Assembly (NCBI GenBank): GCA_035325995.1
Contig: DAOKYU010000002.1
Coordinates: 361,391-425,390, forward strand
From: Thermodesulfobacteriota bacterium
GTDB lineage: Bacteria > Desulfobacterota_D > UBA1144 > Nemesobacterales > UBA2774
Direction: 5' to 3'
DNA length: 64,000 nucleotides
Of the stretch, positions 18,524 to 27,540 are shown piece by piece. Made by a program: the position numbers and the translations under genes. The notes beneath the pieces are model-generated. The model saw only the letters and a program-made list of their open reading frames with translations. It was not told the DNA's origin and ran no database searches. How positions within the stretch are numbered: position 1 is the stretch's first letter; each line of letters opens with the position of its first letter.

Positions 18524-19486
18524 ATGGTGCTTTTCCTCGGCGAAGACGACGTGAAGCAGGTCCTGACCATGCCGGACGCCGTCCGCGTGCTGGAAGAGAT
18601 GTTCAGGCAGGACGGTCTAGGGGGGACCATCAACAACCCGAGGCAGAGGGTGAGGACTCACTCGGCCATGCTGCACTTGCTCGCGGGGGCGCTGCCTTAC
18701 CTGGGCGTCATGGGATACAAGGCGTATACCTCGTCGAGCGAAGGGGCAAAGTTCCGCGTTTTTCTCCACGACATCGAGACGGGAAGGCTGCTGGCGGTTA
18801 TCGACGCCAACTACCTCGGCATGATGAGGACGGGGGCAACGACGGGCGTCGCGACGAAGTATATGGCGCGGGGGGATTCCTCGACGGTGGGCATATTCGG
18901 CCCGGGGTACCAGGCGAGGGGGCAGCTCATGGGCGTCGCCGCCGTGAGGGACGTGAAGCGCGTGTTCGTTTACGGGAGGAACGCCGAGCGGCGGAAGAGT
19001 TTTTCGCGGGAGATGGAGGAGACGCTCGGAGTGCCCGTTTCGCCGGTCGAAAATCCGCGCGAGGCCGTTTCGGGGGCGGACTGCATCGTAACCTCGACGA
19101 CGGCGTTCGAGCCCGTGCTCCACGGGGCGTGGCTCGAAAAGGGCGTGCACGTGAACGCCATAGGGGGGAATTTCCTCTTCAAGCGCGAGATAGACGAGCG
19201 GGCCGCCATGAGCGCGCGCATAATCGCCGTCGAGTCGCGGGAGCAGTCGAGGATGGAAGCGGGCGAGCTTCTGCCGCTCGTCGAGAAGGGGAAGCTTCAG
19301 TGGCGAAATCTCGTCGAGCTCGGGGAGATAGTAGCCGGGAAGGCGGCCGGGAGGATATCGGGGGAGGACATAACGCTCTTCAAATCGGTCGGCGTCGCCG
19401 TCGAGGACCTGGCCGTCGCCGAGCACGCTTACAGGGCCGCGCTTTCTGCCGGGCTCGGGCGGAGTCTCGACATGCCGGCGAGGTAG
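18524..19486 (+). CDS. Ornithine cyclodeaminase / mu-crystallin family protein
   Basis: About 320 residues of the OCD/mu-crystallin family, NAD(P)-binding enzymes that include ornithine cyclodeaminase, alanine dehydrogenases and imine reductases. The Rossmann motif GIFGPGYQARGQ and the substrate-side segment TGATTGVATKYMA are clear. The start is the ATG at 18524, seven bases after AGGAGGG. Upstream in-frame codons overlap the divergent chrA gene. The exact substrate is uncertain. Confidence 0.85.
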   Translation: MVLFLGEDDVKQVLTMPDAVRVLEEMFRQDGLGGTINNPRQRVRTHSAMLHLLAGALPYLGVMGYKAYTSSSEGAKFRVFLHDIETGRLLAVIDANYLGMMRTGATTGVATKYMARGDSSTVGIFGPGYQARGQLMGVAAVRDVKRVFVYGRNAERRKSFSREMEETLGVPVSPVENPREAVSGADCIVTSTTAFEPVLHGAWLEKGVHVNAIGGNFLFKREIDERAAMSARIIAVESREQSRMEAGELLPLVEKGKLQWRNLVELGEIVAGKAAGRISGEDITLFKSVGVAVEDLAVAEHAYRAALSAGLGRSLDMPAR

Positions 19487-19557
19487 TCTTCTTAATCGGA
19501 CCGGGTTCAGTTATATTATCTCGCTTTTGAAAGCACTTACCGGAGATAGCGATAGAT

Positions 19558-20415
19558 ATGAAGACCATAGGGATCATAGGCGGGAGCGGCCTCTACGCGA
19601 TAGAAGGGCTCTCGAACGTGGAGAGGGTGAGCGTCGATACGCCGTGGGGGAAGCCGTCTGACGAATTCACCGTCGGCGAGCTTTCGGGCGTGCGTCTCGC
19701 GTTCCTCCCCCGGCACGGGAAGGGGCATACGCTCTCACCCTCGGATATAAACTACAGGGCGAACATATACGCCATGAAGAAGCTGGGCGCGGAGTGGATC
19801 GTATCCGTGAGCGCCGTCGGGAGCATGAGGGAGGAGATAGAGCCGGGGCACATCGTCGTCCCTTCGCAGTTCTACGATCACACGAAATCGCGGCCGTCGA
19901 CATTTTTCGAGGGCGGTATAGCGGCGCACGTATCCATGGCCGACCCTGTCTGCCCCGAGCTTTCGCGTATCCTTGCGGAAACGGCGAAAGGGGAGGGGGC
20001 CACGGTTCACACGGGGGCGACCTATATCTGCATGGAGGGGCCGCAGTTCTCGTCGCGCGCGGAGAGCGAGACGTACAGAAAATGGGGTGTGGACGTCATA
20101 GGAATGACGAACATGCCCGAGGCCAGGCTTGCGAGGGAGGCGGAGATTTGTTATGCTACGCTCGCCCTTTCGACGGACTACGACTGCTGGCACGAAGGGC
20201 ACGGCGACGTCACGGTGGACGACATCATCGCGACCGTGAACCGGAACGTCGAGCTCGCGCGGAGGGTGGTCGCGAGCGTCGTGACGGCGATATCCGAAAC
20301 AAGGGATTGTATCTGCTCGCGCTCGCTCGAGAACGCGATAATAACCTCCCCGGACGCAATTTCGCCCGAAGTCAGGGAGAGACTCGGAATAATCATAAAG
20401 AGGTACGTAAAATGA
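19558..20415 (+). CDS. mtnP: S-methyl-5'-thioadenosine phosphorylase
   Basis: A 285-residue purine nucleoside phosphorylase-family enzyme that splits methylthioadenosine to adenine and methylthioribose-1-phosphate. Diagnostic segments are GGSGLY at the start, LPRHGKGHTLSPSDINYRAN, MEGPQFSSRAES and DVIGMTNMPEARLARE. TDYDCWHEGHGDVT matches the MTAP-specific C-terminal region. Its end overlaps the next gene's ATG by four bases. Confidence 0.92.
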   Translation: MKTIGIIGGSGLYAIEGLSNVERVSVDTPWGKPSDEFTVGELSGVRLAFLPRHGKGHTLSPSDINYRANIYAMKKLGAEWIVSVSAVGSMREEIEPGHIVVPSQFYDHTKSRPSTFFEGGIAAHVSMADPVCPELSRILAETAKGEGATVHTGATYICMEGPQFSSRAESETYRKWGVDVIGMTNMPEARLAREAEICYATLALSTDYDCWHEGHGDVTVDDIIATVNRNVELARRVVASVVTAISETRDCICSRSLENAIITSPDAISPEVRERLGIIIKRYVK

Positions 20416-21314
20416 AGCTGCTCGTTGTAGGCTCGATGGCGCTCGACACCGTGGAGACGCCTTTCGGAAAAGAAGATAACGTTCTCGGAGGCTCGGCGTC
20501 GTATTTCTCGCTCGCGGCGAGCATGTTCACGGACGTCTGCATAGTGGCCGTCGTGGGGCAGGATTTCCCCGAGGAGCACCTGGAGCTCTTCAGGGCGAAG
20601 GGAATCAATCTCAAGGGTGTGACGAGGGAGAGCGGCGAGACGTTCAGGTGGGAGGGGAAGTACGGCTACGACCTCGGCGACCCGGAGACGCTCGGGACTT
20701 ATCTGAACGTGTTCCAGGATTTCAATCCCGTCATCCCGGAAGAGTACAGCGAGACGGAGTTCGTTTTTCTCGCCAACATCGACCCCGAGCTTCAGCTGAG
20801 GGTTTTAAAGCAGGTGAAGAAACCGAGGCTCGTCGCATGCGACACGATGAACTACTGGATTGAGAACAAGCCCGGGGAGCTCCGCGAGGTCATAAAGCAC
20901 GTCGATATTCTGATGCTGAACGATTCGGAGTCGAGGATACTCGCGAAGAAGGCCAGCATAACGCAGGCGGCGAGATACATTCTCGACCTCGGCCCGAAGG
21001 TGCTCATCGTGAAGCGGGGCGAGTACGGCGCGCTCATGTTCTCCAGGGACGGGATATTCTGGGCCCCGAGCTATCCGCTCGACGAGGTTATAGACCCGAC
21101 GGGCGCGGGGGATTCGTTCGCCGGGGGGTTCATGGGCTACATCGCCGCCAATGAGGCCATCGACAACGCCGGGCTCAAGACGGCGGTCGTCTACGGGAGC
21201 GTGATCGCCTCATTCGCCGTCGAGGATTTCAGCGTAAAGAGGACCGCGCAGCTTAAAAAGGCGGAGATAGACAAGAGGTTCACGGCGTTCCTCCAGCTTT
21301 CGAGGCTCGACTGA
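20412..21314 (+). CDS. PfkB-family carbohydrate/nucleoside kinase
   Basis: A 300-residue ribokinase-fold kinase. It begins MKLLVVGSMALDTVETPFG, has GGSASYFSLAAS, and ends with the catalytic DPTGAGDSFAGGFMGY motif, in which the second Asp is the base. The ATG overlaps the mtnP stop (ATGA), so the two are coupled. That pairing suggests a role in salvage of a methylthioadenosine product or a related nucleoside. The actual substrate cannot be read from sequence. Confidence 0.82.
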   Translation: MKLLVVGSMALDTVETPFGKEDNVLGGSASYFSLAASMFTDVCIVAVVGQDFPEEHLELFRAKGINLKGVTRESGETFRWEGKYGYDLGDPETLGTYLNVFQDFNPVIPEEYSETEFVFLANIDPELQLRVLKQVKKPRLVACDTMNYWIENKPGELREVIKHVDILMLNDSESRILAKKASITQAARYILDLGPKVLIVKRGEYGALMFSRDGIFWAPSYPLDEVIDPTGAGDSFAGGFMGYIAANEAIDNAGLKTAVVYGSVIASFAVEDFSVKRTAQLKKAEIDKRFTAFLQLSRLD

Positions 21315-21422
21315 GGCTCACGCGGCGGCCGGGCGCTGCGTGCGGCGCCAAGGGTTGAAAGTCGCAGACCCCTCTTGAATTCCCGTGCCTGTTCAGGCTA
21401 TGGTATATAACCTGCGGCGCTT

Positions 21423-22193
21423 ATGAAAAAACTTTTTCTCCTCTTAACTATATTCACCGTGATTGCGGCTTCGTCCTGCGGGGGCGGGAACAAGAAGACC
21501 GAGACACCGGAGGACAACCAGGTGAATTTCGAGAGCCAGAAGGCGCTCGCCATAGCCTCCTTCAGGCGGGGGAACTTCAAACAGGCGCTCGACGAGATAG
21601 AGGCCGCCCGGAAGCTCAACGATCAGGACGCCGAGGTTTATCTCATAAAGGGCGCGATATATTTCAAGCTGAAGGATTATCCCCAGGCCGCGGACGGTTA
21701 CAGAAAGGCGCTCGAAATAAATCCCTCCTATACCGCCGCGCGCTTTAACCTCTGCGGGCTTTACCTGGCCGAGAAAAAGTATCAGCAGGTGATTTCGGAA
21801 TGCGAAGCCGTCGTGGCCGACCCGGCTTACGACGCCAGGGCCAACGCATACACGAACATCGGGATCGCGTATTTCAGCCTGGGCGACATGGTGAAGGCCA
21901 AGGACTATTACGACAAGGCGCTCCAGATAAATCCCTCGTTCGTGTACGCCAGGAACGAGACGGGGAAGCTTTACATGGCGACGGGAAGGTACGCGCAGGC
22001 CGCGACCGAGTTCGAGCTCGCCATAGCCGGTTATGACGCATACGAGGAGGCGCACTATAACCTCGCGCTCGCTTATCTGAAAATGAATAATACACCGGGG
22101 GCGTGCACGGAGTTCGCGAAGGTGGTCGAATTGTCGCCGTCGTCCGAGTTCGGGATAAATTCCACCCGGTATTTGAATACTGCCTGCAACTGA
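21423..22193 (+). CDS. TPR-repeat lipoprotein
   Basis: A 256-residue lipoprotein. The signal peptide MKKLFLLLTIFTVIAASSC ends at a lipobox Cys (C19). Five or six tetratricopeptide repeats then run from about residue 40 to the end (for example AEVYLIKGAIYFKLKDYPQA and ARANAYTNIGIAYFSLGD). It resembles PilF/PilW-type outer-membrane TPR lipoproteins in outline, but no pilus genes are near. It stands alone before a repeat-filled gap. Confidence 0.82.
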   Translation: MKKLFLLLTIFTVIAASSCGGGNKKTETPEDNQVNFESQKALAIASFRRGNFKQALDEIEAARKLNDQDAEVYLIKGAIYFKLKDYPQAADGYRKALEINPSYTAARFNLCGLYLAEKKYQQVISECEAVVADPAYDARANAYTNIGIAYFSLGDMVKAKDYYDKALQINPSFVYARNETGKLYMATGRYAQAATEFELAIAGYDAYEEAHYNLALAYLKMNNTPGACTEFAKVVELSPSSEFGINSTRYLNTACN

Positions 22194-22229
22194 GGCGGGA
22201 GGACTAGACACCGAGCCGGGGCGTAATGG

Positions 22230-22620
22230 CTGTGTAAATAAAATCCCCCCTCGCTCCCCCCTTTTCCTAAGGGGGGATGAAAGCAAAGGCAAAGACTGGA
22301 TTCCCAATCCGGCTTCGCCCATAGGCTTCGCCGCGGCAAGTAAAGGCGTTTGGGGATGACAAATATGTGGAGATTCCTCGCTCGGAATCGTTGTTCGAGG
22401 TAACAAAACTCTTGATGGATCGCTGGCGGAAGTGGATTCCCGATATCGGACTCCGCCTCGGACTTCGCCAAGGCTTCGACCGACAAGCAAGCATTCGGGA
22501 ATGACAGAAATGTGGTGATTCCTCGCGCGCTCGGAATCGTGACGGATTAAAAGAAGATTGCCGCGGTCGCGCGGGGCGCTCCCTGGCAAAGACGGAAAAA
22601 GGAAGGATTTCTCACATTCG
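22230..22620. repeat. Composite dispersed repeat, partial copies
   Basis: This stretch holds the C-rich/G-rich hairpin module (about 22242-22280), GGATTCCCAAT with GGCTTCGCCGCGGCAAG, several GATTCCTCGCTCGGAATC-type hairpins, and GATGGATCGCTGGCGGAAG with GGATTCCCGATATCGGACTC. The last segment is also seen at about 3145-3165. No coding sequence is supported here. Confidence 0.7.
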
Positions 22621-22664
22621 TTCGAAATGACAAAAGGGTGGAGATTCTTCGCAGGCTCGAAATC

Positions 22665-23155
22665 GTGGGGAATGACACACACGTATGCGTGTTTCTCGAC
22701 GTAGCAGGTTAGGAAACTATAGGCACTGGTAGTGCGACAGGTGATATTGGCAAGAAGCTACCACTTCGATTGTTTACTGCCGGGGGGCTCCAGTGGCTGA
22801 AAGGGAAGTTCGGTGCTTAACTGGTAAATATGATGCAAGGGTTTTCTACTTTTGACTGACCAAAAGTAGCAAAAGTCACGGGCCGGGAAAAATTCTGCTA
22901 AAAATCATCGTTCCTTCGCTAAATCCTCCACCGGCCCACAGCCCCACATCGGATTCTTAACGCTCATCCACTCGATGTCTTCGGCGGGGCAAGTCAGGTG
23001 ATTAAATAGAACGGACGACCGAGCGTTGCTATGAATTTCAAATTCTGCTACGGCGAATTCCAGCACGCGTGGCGTGCGCGAATTTTGACGGCCCGGGAAT
23101 GTATTGCTGCGCCGTTTACACGGCTTGCAATATTAAGGGATTTTCAGCGTAGCGC
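22665..23155. repeat. Long intergenic repeat, copy B
   Basis: Second copy of the element at 1745-2300. It includes the identical 69-base core (22862-22930), TAACGCTCATCCACTCGATG, GGACGACCGAGCG and GCACGCGTGGCGTGCGCG. The hairpin before the core reads CTACTTTTGACTGACCAAAAGTAG here but CTACTTTTCCTTGATGAAAAGTAG in copy A: loop changed, stem kept. The copy lacks the C-rich insert found in A at about 2028-2065. Confidence 0.8.
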
Positions 23156-23229
23156 AGGAGTTGCTAAAACCATCTGAAGCGCGGCGGGTGGCGGCAGTGG
23201 TACGCTGCTGCTTCGAGCTCCAGCGGGCG

Positions 23230-24705
23230 TCATTTTCCTTTTTTATCGAGCCCGGTTTTTATCTTCCGGGCTATCGAAGAAGTGGAGAGGCCTGGGGTGA
23301 GGGGGATTATTTTCACCTCGCCGCCCGCCTCTTCGACTATTTCCTTTCCGACGACCTCGCCGGGTTTGTAATCTCCGCCCTTCACCAGCACGTCGGGGCA
23401 GAGCTCTTTTATGAGCCGAAGAGGCGTGTCCTCGCCGAAGACGGTGACGTAATCGACGCAGCCGAGCGAGGAGAGGAGCGCGGCGCGGCCGCTCTCGGAT
23501 ACGTATGGACGCCCCTCGCCCTTCAGCCTCGCGACCGAGTCGTCGCTGTTTATGGCGACGACGAGGACGTCGCCGAGCCTGCGGGCGTCGTTCAGCAGGC
23601 GGAGGTGCCCCGCGTGGAAGAGGTCGAAGCAGCCGTTTGTGAAAACGATCTTCCTGCCGCGCGCCCGCAGGCCGGAGAGTATCTTCGCGAGCTCTTTACG
23701 GCCTTTCAGGCGTGACGAGTCTTCCTCGCCTGCCGCGCCGAAGTGGGAGCGGAGCTCGCCGGGGGTGACGTATGCGGCCCCGCTCTTGCCGACGGTGATT
23801 CCCGCTGCGGCGTTCGCCGCCGTGACGGACGCGTGGAGGTCGCCCGTGGAGACGTAGGCGAGGGTGAATACGCTCACCGCCGTGTCGCCGGCCCCGGTTA
23901 CGTCGAACACCTCCCTCGCGAGCGACGGCACGGAGCCGTGCTCGCCGTCGGAGGAGAAGTAGCTCATTCCCTTCCCGCCCATCGTTATGACGGCGACGTG
24001 CGCCCCCGTAATATCGAGGAGCCTCCCGGCTGCCTTCTTCAATGAGGCTTCGTCACCGATCTTTATTCCCGTCGCCGATTCGGCCTCGGAGAGGTTGGGG
24101 GTTATGGCGTCTACGCCGAGGTATTTCGAGAAGTCGAGGCCCTTCGGGTCGGCGGAGACGAATATCCCGGCCTTGTCCGCGAGTTTCAGTATCCCTTTGA
24201 CGAGGCCCTCCGTCACCGTTCCCTTGTCGTAGTCGGAGATTATTACGGCGTGGGGCTTCCATTTCGAGATGGTTTTCTTTATTGAAGCGGCGAGCTGCTT
24301 TTCTATCTTCTTCGGAAGGGGCGAGGATGTCTCCCTGTCCATCCGGGCTATCTGGGATGTGCCGGAGATGAGCCTCGTTTTCGTCGTCGTCGGTCTGTCA
24401 GTGATTGTGATTATCGAGGCTGTACCTGCGCCGTTCGCCCCTAACTCGCGGACGAGCTCTGCGCCTTCGGGGTCTTTGCCCACGGCGCCGGCGATCTCGA
24501 CGCGCGCACCGAGGACGAGGAGGTTGAGGGCGACGTTTCCGGCCCCGCCGGGGGAGGACGTCTCCTCCCTTACCTTCAAAACGGGAACCGGCGCTTCGGG
24601 GGATATCCTTTCGGCCGTTCCCCTGACGTAGCGGTCGAGCATGAGGTCCCCCGCTACGAGAATGCGTTTCCCCGCGATCTTCTCAAGAATCTCGTTTATC
24701 GGCAT
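23230..24705 (-). CDS. hldE: Bifunctional heptose-7-P kinase / heptose-1-P adenylyltransferase HldE
   Basis: A 491-residue two-domain enzyme of ADP-heptose synthesis for lipopolysaccharide inner core. The N-terminal ribokinase-like domain (about 1-320) shows AGDLMLDRYVRG, SPGGAGNVALNLL and VTGAGDTAVSV. The C-terminal nucleotidyltransferase domain (about 350-491) shows VFTNGCFDLFHAGHLRLL and DVLVKGGDYKPGEVVGK. It is the clearest evidence in the window for an LPS-bearing outer membrane. Confidence 0.95.
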   Translation of the reverse strand: MPINEILEKIAGKRILVAGDLMLDRYVRGTAERISPEAPVPVLKVREETSSPGGAGNVALNLLVLGARVEIAGAVGKDPEGAELVRELGANGAGTASIITITDRPTTTKTRLISGTSQIARMDRETSSPLPKKIEKQLAASIKKTISKWKPHAVIISDYDKGTVTEGLVKGILKLADKAGIFVSADPKGLDFSKYLGVDAITPNLSEAESATGIKIGDEASLKKAAGRLLDITGAHVAVITMGGKGMSYFSSDGEHGSVPSLAREVFDVTGAGDTAVSVFTLAYVSTGDLHASVTAANAAAGITVGKSGAAYVTPGELRSHFGAAGEEDSSRLKGRKELAKILSGLRARGRKIVFTNGCFDLFHAGHLRLLNDARRLGDVLVVAINSDDSVARLKGEGRPYVSESGRAALLSSLGCVDYVTVFGEDTPLRLIKELCPDVLVKGGDYKPGEVVGKEIVEEAGGEVKIIPLTPGLSTSSIARKIKTGLDKKGK

Positions 24706-24829
24706 CGGATTAGGGCCGCCTCGTCCGCGCGTCGCCTTGCCGCACGGACGCTCTAATTATAATGGCGGCGGAAGTGCCTGTAAATTAAGAATAGTTTACG
24801 GCAGGTAACTGTCAGATATAATTGTTAGA

Positions 24830-25573
24830 ATGATAGACATACACTGCCACTTCCTTCCGAACATAGACGACGGCTCGAAAAGCTGGGAGGAAACCATGGA
24901 GATGGCGAGGATGGCCGTTTCGGACGGCGTCGAGGGCGCCGTCATGACCCCTCACTGGATACAGGGTACGACGTGGCAGCCCGCCCCGGGGACCGTAGTC
25001 TCTCTCGTCGCCGAGATGAACGAGAGGCTCCGCGCCGAGGGGATAGATTTCACGGCCTATCCGGGCATGGAGATAGGGATAATCCCCGACCTCCCGCGCG
25101 TAATATCGGACGGACAGGTACTCCCTCTCGCCGAGGGGGATTTCGTTTTGATAGAGATACCGTTTTACTCGCTGCCGATGGGGCTGGAAGATGTTATATT
25201 CGGCATCGAGACGCGGGGGAAGAAGGCCGTGCTGGCGCACCCCGAAAGAAACAGGGAGTTTCAGGGCTCGCCGAAGAGGATACTCGATTTCGTGAACTCG
25301 GGGGCCCTGGTCCAGATAACAGCGGGGAGCCTTACGGGCGGCTTCGGAGATTCGGCGAAGAAGTGCTCCATCGAGCTTGCGAAGCTGGGCGCCGTGCATT
25401 TCGTCGCTTCGGACGCCCATTCGACGCGGCACAGGAATCCCGTCGTCTCTGACGGACTATCGGTCCTTAGAAAGGTGGTCGGAGAGGAGGGCGTCGATAC
25501 CGTGATCGCAAATACCTACGAGATTCTGAGGGGTTGTCCCGGGTACAAGGAGGCTGTGACCGGAAAGTCGTAG
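24830..25573 (+). CDS. CpsB/YwqE-type PHP-domain tyrosine-protein phosphatase
   Basis: A 247-residue PHP-fold metal-dependent phosphatase of the CpsB/YwqE family, which dephosphorylates tyrosine kinases of capsule or exopolysaccharide export. Metal ligands are visible in DIHCHFLPNIDDGS, MTPHW, YPGMEIGI, LAHPERN and SDAHSTRHR. No tyrosine kinase gene is nearby, so the partner would be encoded elsewhere. It is divergent from hldE. Confidence 0.87.
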   Translation: MIDIHCHFLPNIDDGSKSWEETMEMARMAVSDGVEGAVMTPHWIQGTTWQPAPGTVVSLVAEMNERLRAEGIDFTAYPGMEIGIIPDLPRVISDGQVLPLAEGDFVLIEIPFYSLPMGLEDVIFGIETRGKKAVLAHPERNREFQGSPKRILDFVNSGALVQITAGSLTGGFGDSAKKCSIELAKLGAVHFVASDAHSTRHRNPVVSDGLSVLRKVVGEEGVDTVIANTYEILRGCPGYKEAVTGKS

Positions 25574-25580
25574 GGGGCCG

Positions 25581-25871
25581 TTATTTCCTGCCCTGTGAGT
25601 GCTGGACGTATTTCAGCCTGAGGTTGTAGAGTATGTCGTCGAGGAGCTTGTCCTCGCCCTCGTCGAGGTTCCCAACCGTTTTTTCCTTTAGAAGCTCCAG
25701 GATGTCTATGGTGTGCTTCGCGGCGGATATATCGACGTGCCTTTCCCTGAGATGTGGATCGGGGATTTCGCCCATGTGAATGAGCGAAGAGGCGTTAAGC
25801 GACAGTATGAACGCCGAGAAGTCCATGGTGAACTCTCCGGGGGACTGCTTTTTATTATCTTCGTTAGCCAT
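25581..25871 (-). CDS. DUF1844 protein
   Basis: A 96-residue DUF1844 protein, recognisable from FTMDFSAFILSLNASSLIHMGEIPDP and DILELLKEKTVGNLDEGE. The start at 25871 (MANEDNKK) has AAAGGAG eleven bases upstream; an ATG 14 codons earlier lacks a ribosome site. The function is unknown. It heads toward the CpsB-like gene and stops seven bases from it. Confidence 0.82.
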   Translation of the reverse strand: MANEDNKKQSPGEFTMDFSAFILSLNASSLIHMGEIPDPHLRERHVDISAAKHTIDILELLKEKTVGNLDEGEDKLLDDILYNLRLKYVQHSQGRK

Positions 25872-25930
25872 TTCTCCGTCAGCTCCTTTTATGGTGTTTT
25901 CAGGCCGGGGCACATGTGCGCCGCGCCCGT

Positions 25931-26929
25931 TTATCTCATATATCTCTCGAATCCCGTCCGCGGGTTATAGGGCCGGGCCTTTTCGAGCTCTTCGAATTTC
26001 GCTTTTTCTTCTTCGGTTATCTTGTCGGGCATGACGAGCTTTATCTCGATGTACTGGTCGCCCCTGGCCTTTGTCTTGAGGTTGGTGACGCCCTTGCCCT
26101 TGAGCCTGAGTCTGGCGCCGTTCTGCACCCCGGCCGGGAGCGTGAGCTCGGCCGTGCCGTCGATCGTCGGGACCTCGATCTTCTTCCCGAGGGCGGCTTC
26201 GTATATGGAGACGGGGACTTCGAGGTGGATGTCGTCGCCCTTGCGTCTGAAGATTGGATGCGGCCTTACCTTGATCCTGAGGTAGAGGTCGCCCTTGGCG
26301 CCGCCCGATGCCTCGCCCTTGCCCTTTACGCGTATACGCGAGCCGTTATCGACGCCGGCGGGTATCTTGACGGTGATCTGCTCCATATCGGCGCCGCGGC
26401 TGATGGAAAGGTCCCTGATGCCGCCTTTTATCGCGGTGTCGAAATCCACCTCGAGCTGGTGCTCGATGTCCCTTGCGTGGGCGGTTCTTTCACGGGCGCT
26501 GTTGAAGAGGTCGCGGAAGCCCTCGGTCCTCGATCTTCCCTGCCTCGCCTCGCCGCCCGAGAATCCGAAAATGTCCTTGAATATCTCTTCGAAGCCGGGG
26601 AAGTCGTCGCCGCTGTAGGTGTACTCGTACTGACGGCCGCCGCCCGGGGCTCCCCCGCCGGCGTCGCCCGCGCGCCGCCAGGTAGTCCGTCCGCCGGGCC
26701 TGAACTCGGCGCTGCCGAACATGTCGTACGCCTTACGCTTCTCCTCGTTGGACAGGACTTCGTTGGCTTCCTGGACTTCCTTGAACTTTTCTTCGTATTC
26801 CTTGTTCCCGGGGTTGAGGTCCGGATGGTACTTCCTTGCAAGCGCCCTGTAGGCCTTCTTTATCTCTTCCTTCGTGGCGTTTTTGGATACGCCGAGGATG
26901 CTGTAGTAGTCTTTGGTAGTCGTCGCCAT
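25931..26929 (-). CDS. DnaJ/CbpA-like co-chaperone
   Basis: A 332-residue class II J-protein. It has an N-terminal J domain (about 7-72, with the HPD motif in KYHPDLN), a Gly-rich and Phe-rich linker (about 78-130), and the two-part DnaJ C-terminal substrate domain. The zinc finger of true DnaJ is absent, as in CbpA. It would stimulate DnaK ATP hydrolysis. It lies in a run of stress genes with Hsp20. Confidence 0.9.
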   Translation of the reverse strand: MATTTKDYYSILGVSKNATKEEIKKAYRALARKYHPDLNPGNKEYEEKFKEVQEANEVLSNEEKRKAYDMFGSAEFRPGGRTTWRRAGDAGGGAPGGGRQYEYTYSGDDFPGFEEIFKDIFGFSGGEARQGRSRTEGFRDLFNSARERTAHARDIEHQLEVDFDTAIKGGIRDLSISRGADMEQITVKIPAGVDNGSRIRVKGKGEASGGAKGDLYLRIKVRPHPIFRRKGDDIHLEVPVSIYEAALGKKIEVPTIDGTAELTLPAGVQNGARLRLKGKGVTNLKTKARGDQYIEIKLVMPDKITEEEKAKFEELEKARPYNPRTGFERYMR

Positions 26930-26991
26930 ATTCTTTCAGAGGCTATCCTGTCCCTGCCCCGGCGAAGGTCAGGGACAGAATAGCCATAAAC

Positions 26992-27441
26992 TCAGTTAAC
27001 GTCAATTTTGATCTGCCTGGGCCTGGCCTCTTCTTTCTTCGGTATATGAAGCTCGAGTGACCCGTCCTTGTAAGACGCCTTGATCTCGTCGGGTTCGGCG
27101 TTATTCGGAAGGACGAAGCTCCTGACGAACTTGCCGTAGGACCTCTCGATGCGGATGTAGTTTTCCTTGGGGGTCTTTTCCTCGAACTTCTTCTCGCCCT
27201 TGATGGTGAGCGTGCCGTCCTTGAGGTCTACTTCTATGTCCTCTTTCTTCACTCCGGGGAGGTCGGCCGTAACCGTGTAGCCGTCCCCGGTTTCGTGGAT
27301 GTCCACTGCCGGCGCCCACGCCCCTTTAGCCATTTCCTCCCCTTCGGATACCCTGCCGAGCGTATCGTCGAAAAGCCTGTTGATGCGCTCCTGAAGGGAA
27401 CCGAAATCTCTCAAGGGATCGAAAGTCCTTAGATATCTCAT
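26992..27441 (-). CDS. Hsp20/alpha-crystallin small heat-shock protein
   Basis: A 149-residue small heat-shock protein. The alpha-crystallin domain (about 40-135) includes GYTVTADLPGVKKEDIEV and the terminal ASYKDGSLELHIPK. An IKI-like C-terminal tail (QIKIDVN) follows. AAGGAGGGAATT precedes the ATG. It acts as an ATP-independent holdase and is probably expressed with the DnaJ-like gene 60 bp downstream. Confidence 0.93.
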   Translation of the reverse strand: MRYLRTFDPLRDFGSLQERINRLFDDTLGRVSEGEEMAKGAWAPAVDIHETGDGYTVTADLPGVKKEDIEVDLKDGTLTIKGEKKFEEKTPKENYIRIERSYGKFVRSFVLPNNAEPDEIKASYKDGSLELHIPKKEEARPRQIKIDVN

Positions 27442-27540
27442 GATAATTCCCTCCTTGTGGATGATTTTATACTCATAAAATAATCATCCGAAGGGCTTCG
27501 TCAAGCCGGTCCGGGGGGCGCCCGGCGGGGAGCGCCGCCG

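Noticed and set aside
22073..22682. Minus-strand frames after the TPR lipoprotein gene
   Set aside because: Built from repeat modules and the antisense of the TPR gene.
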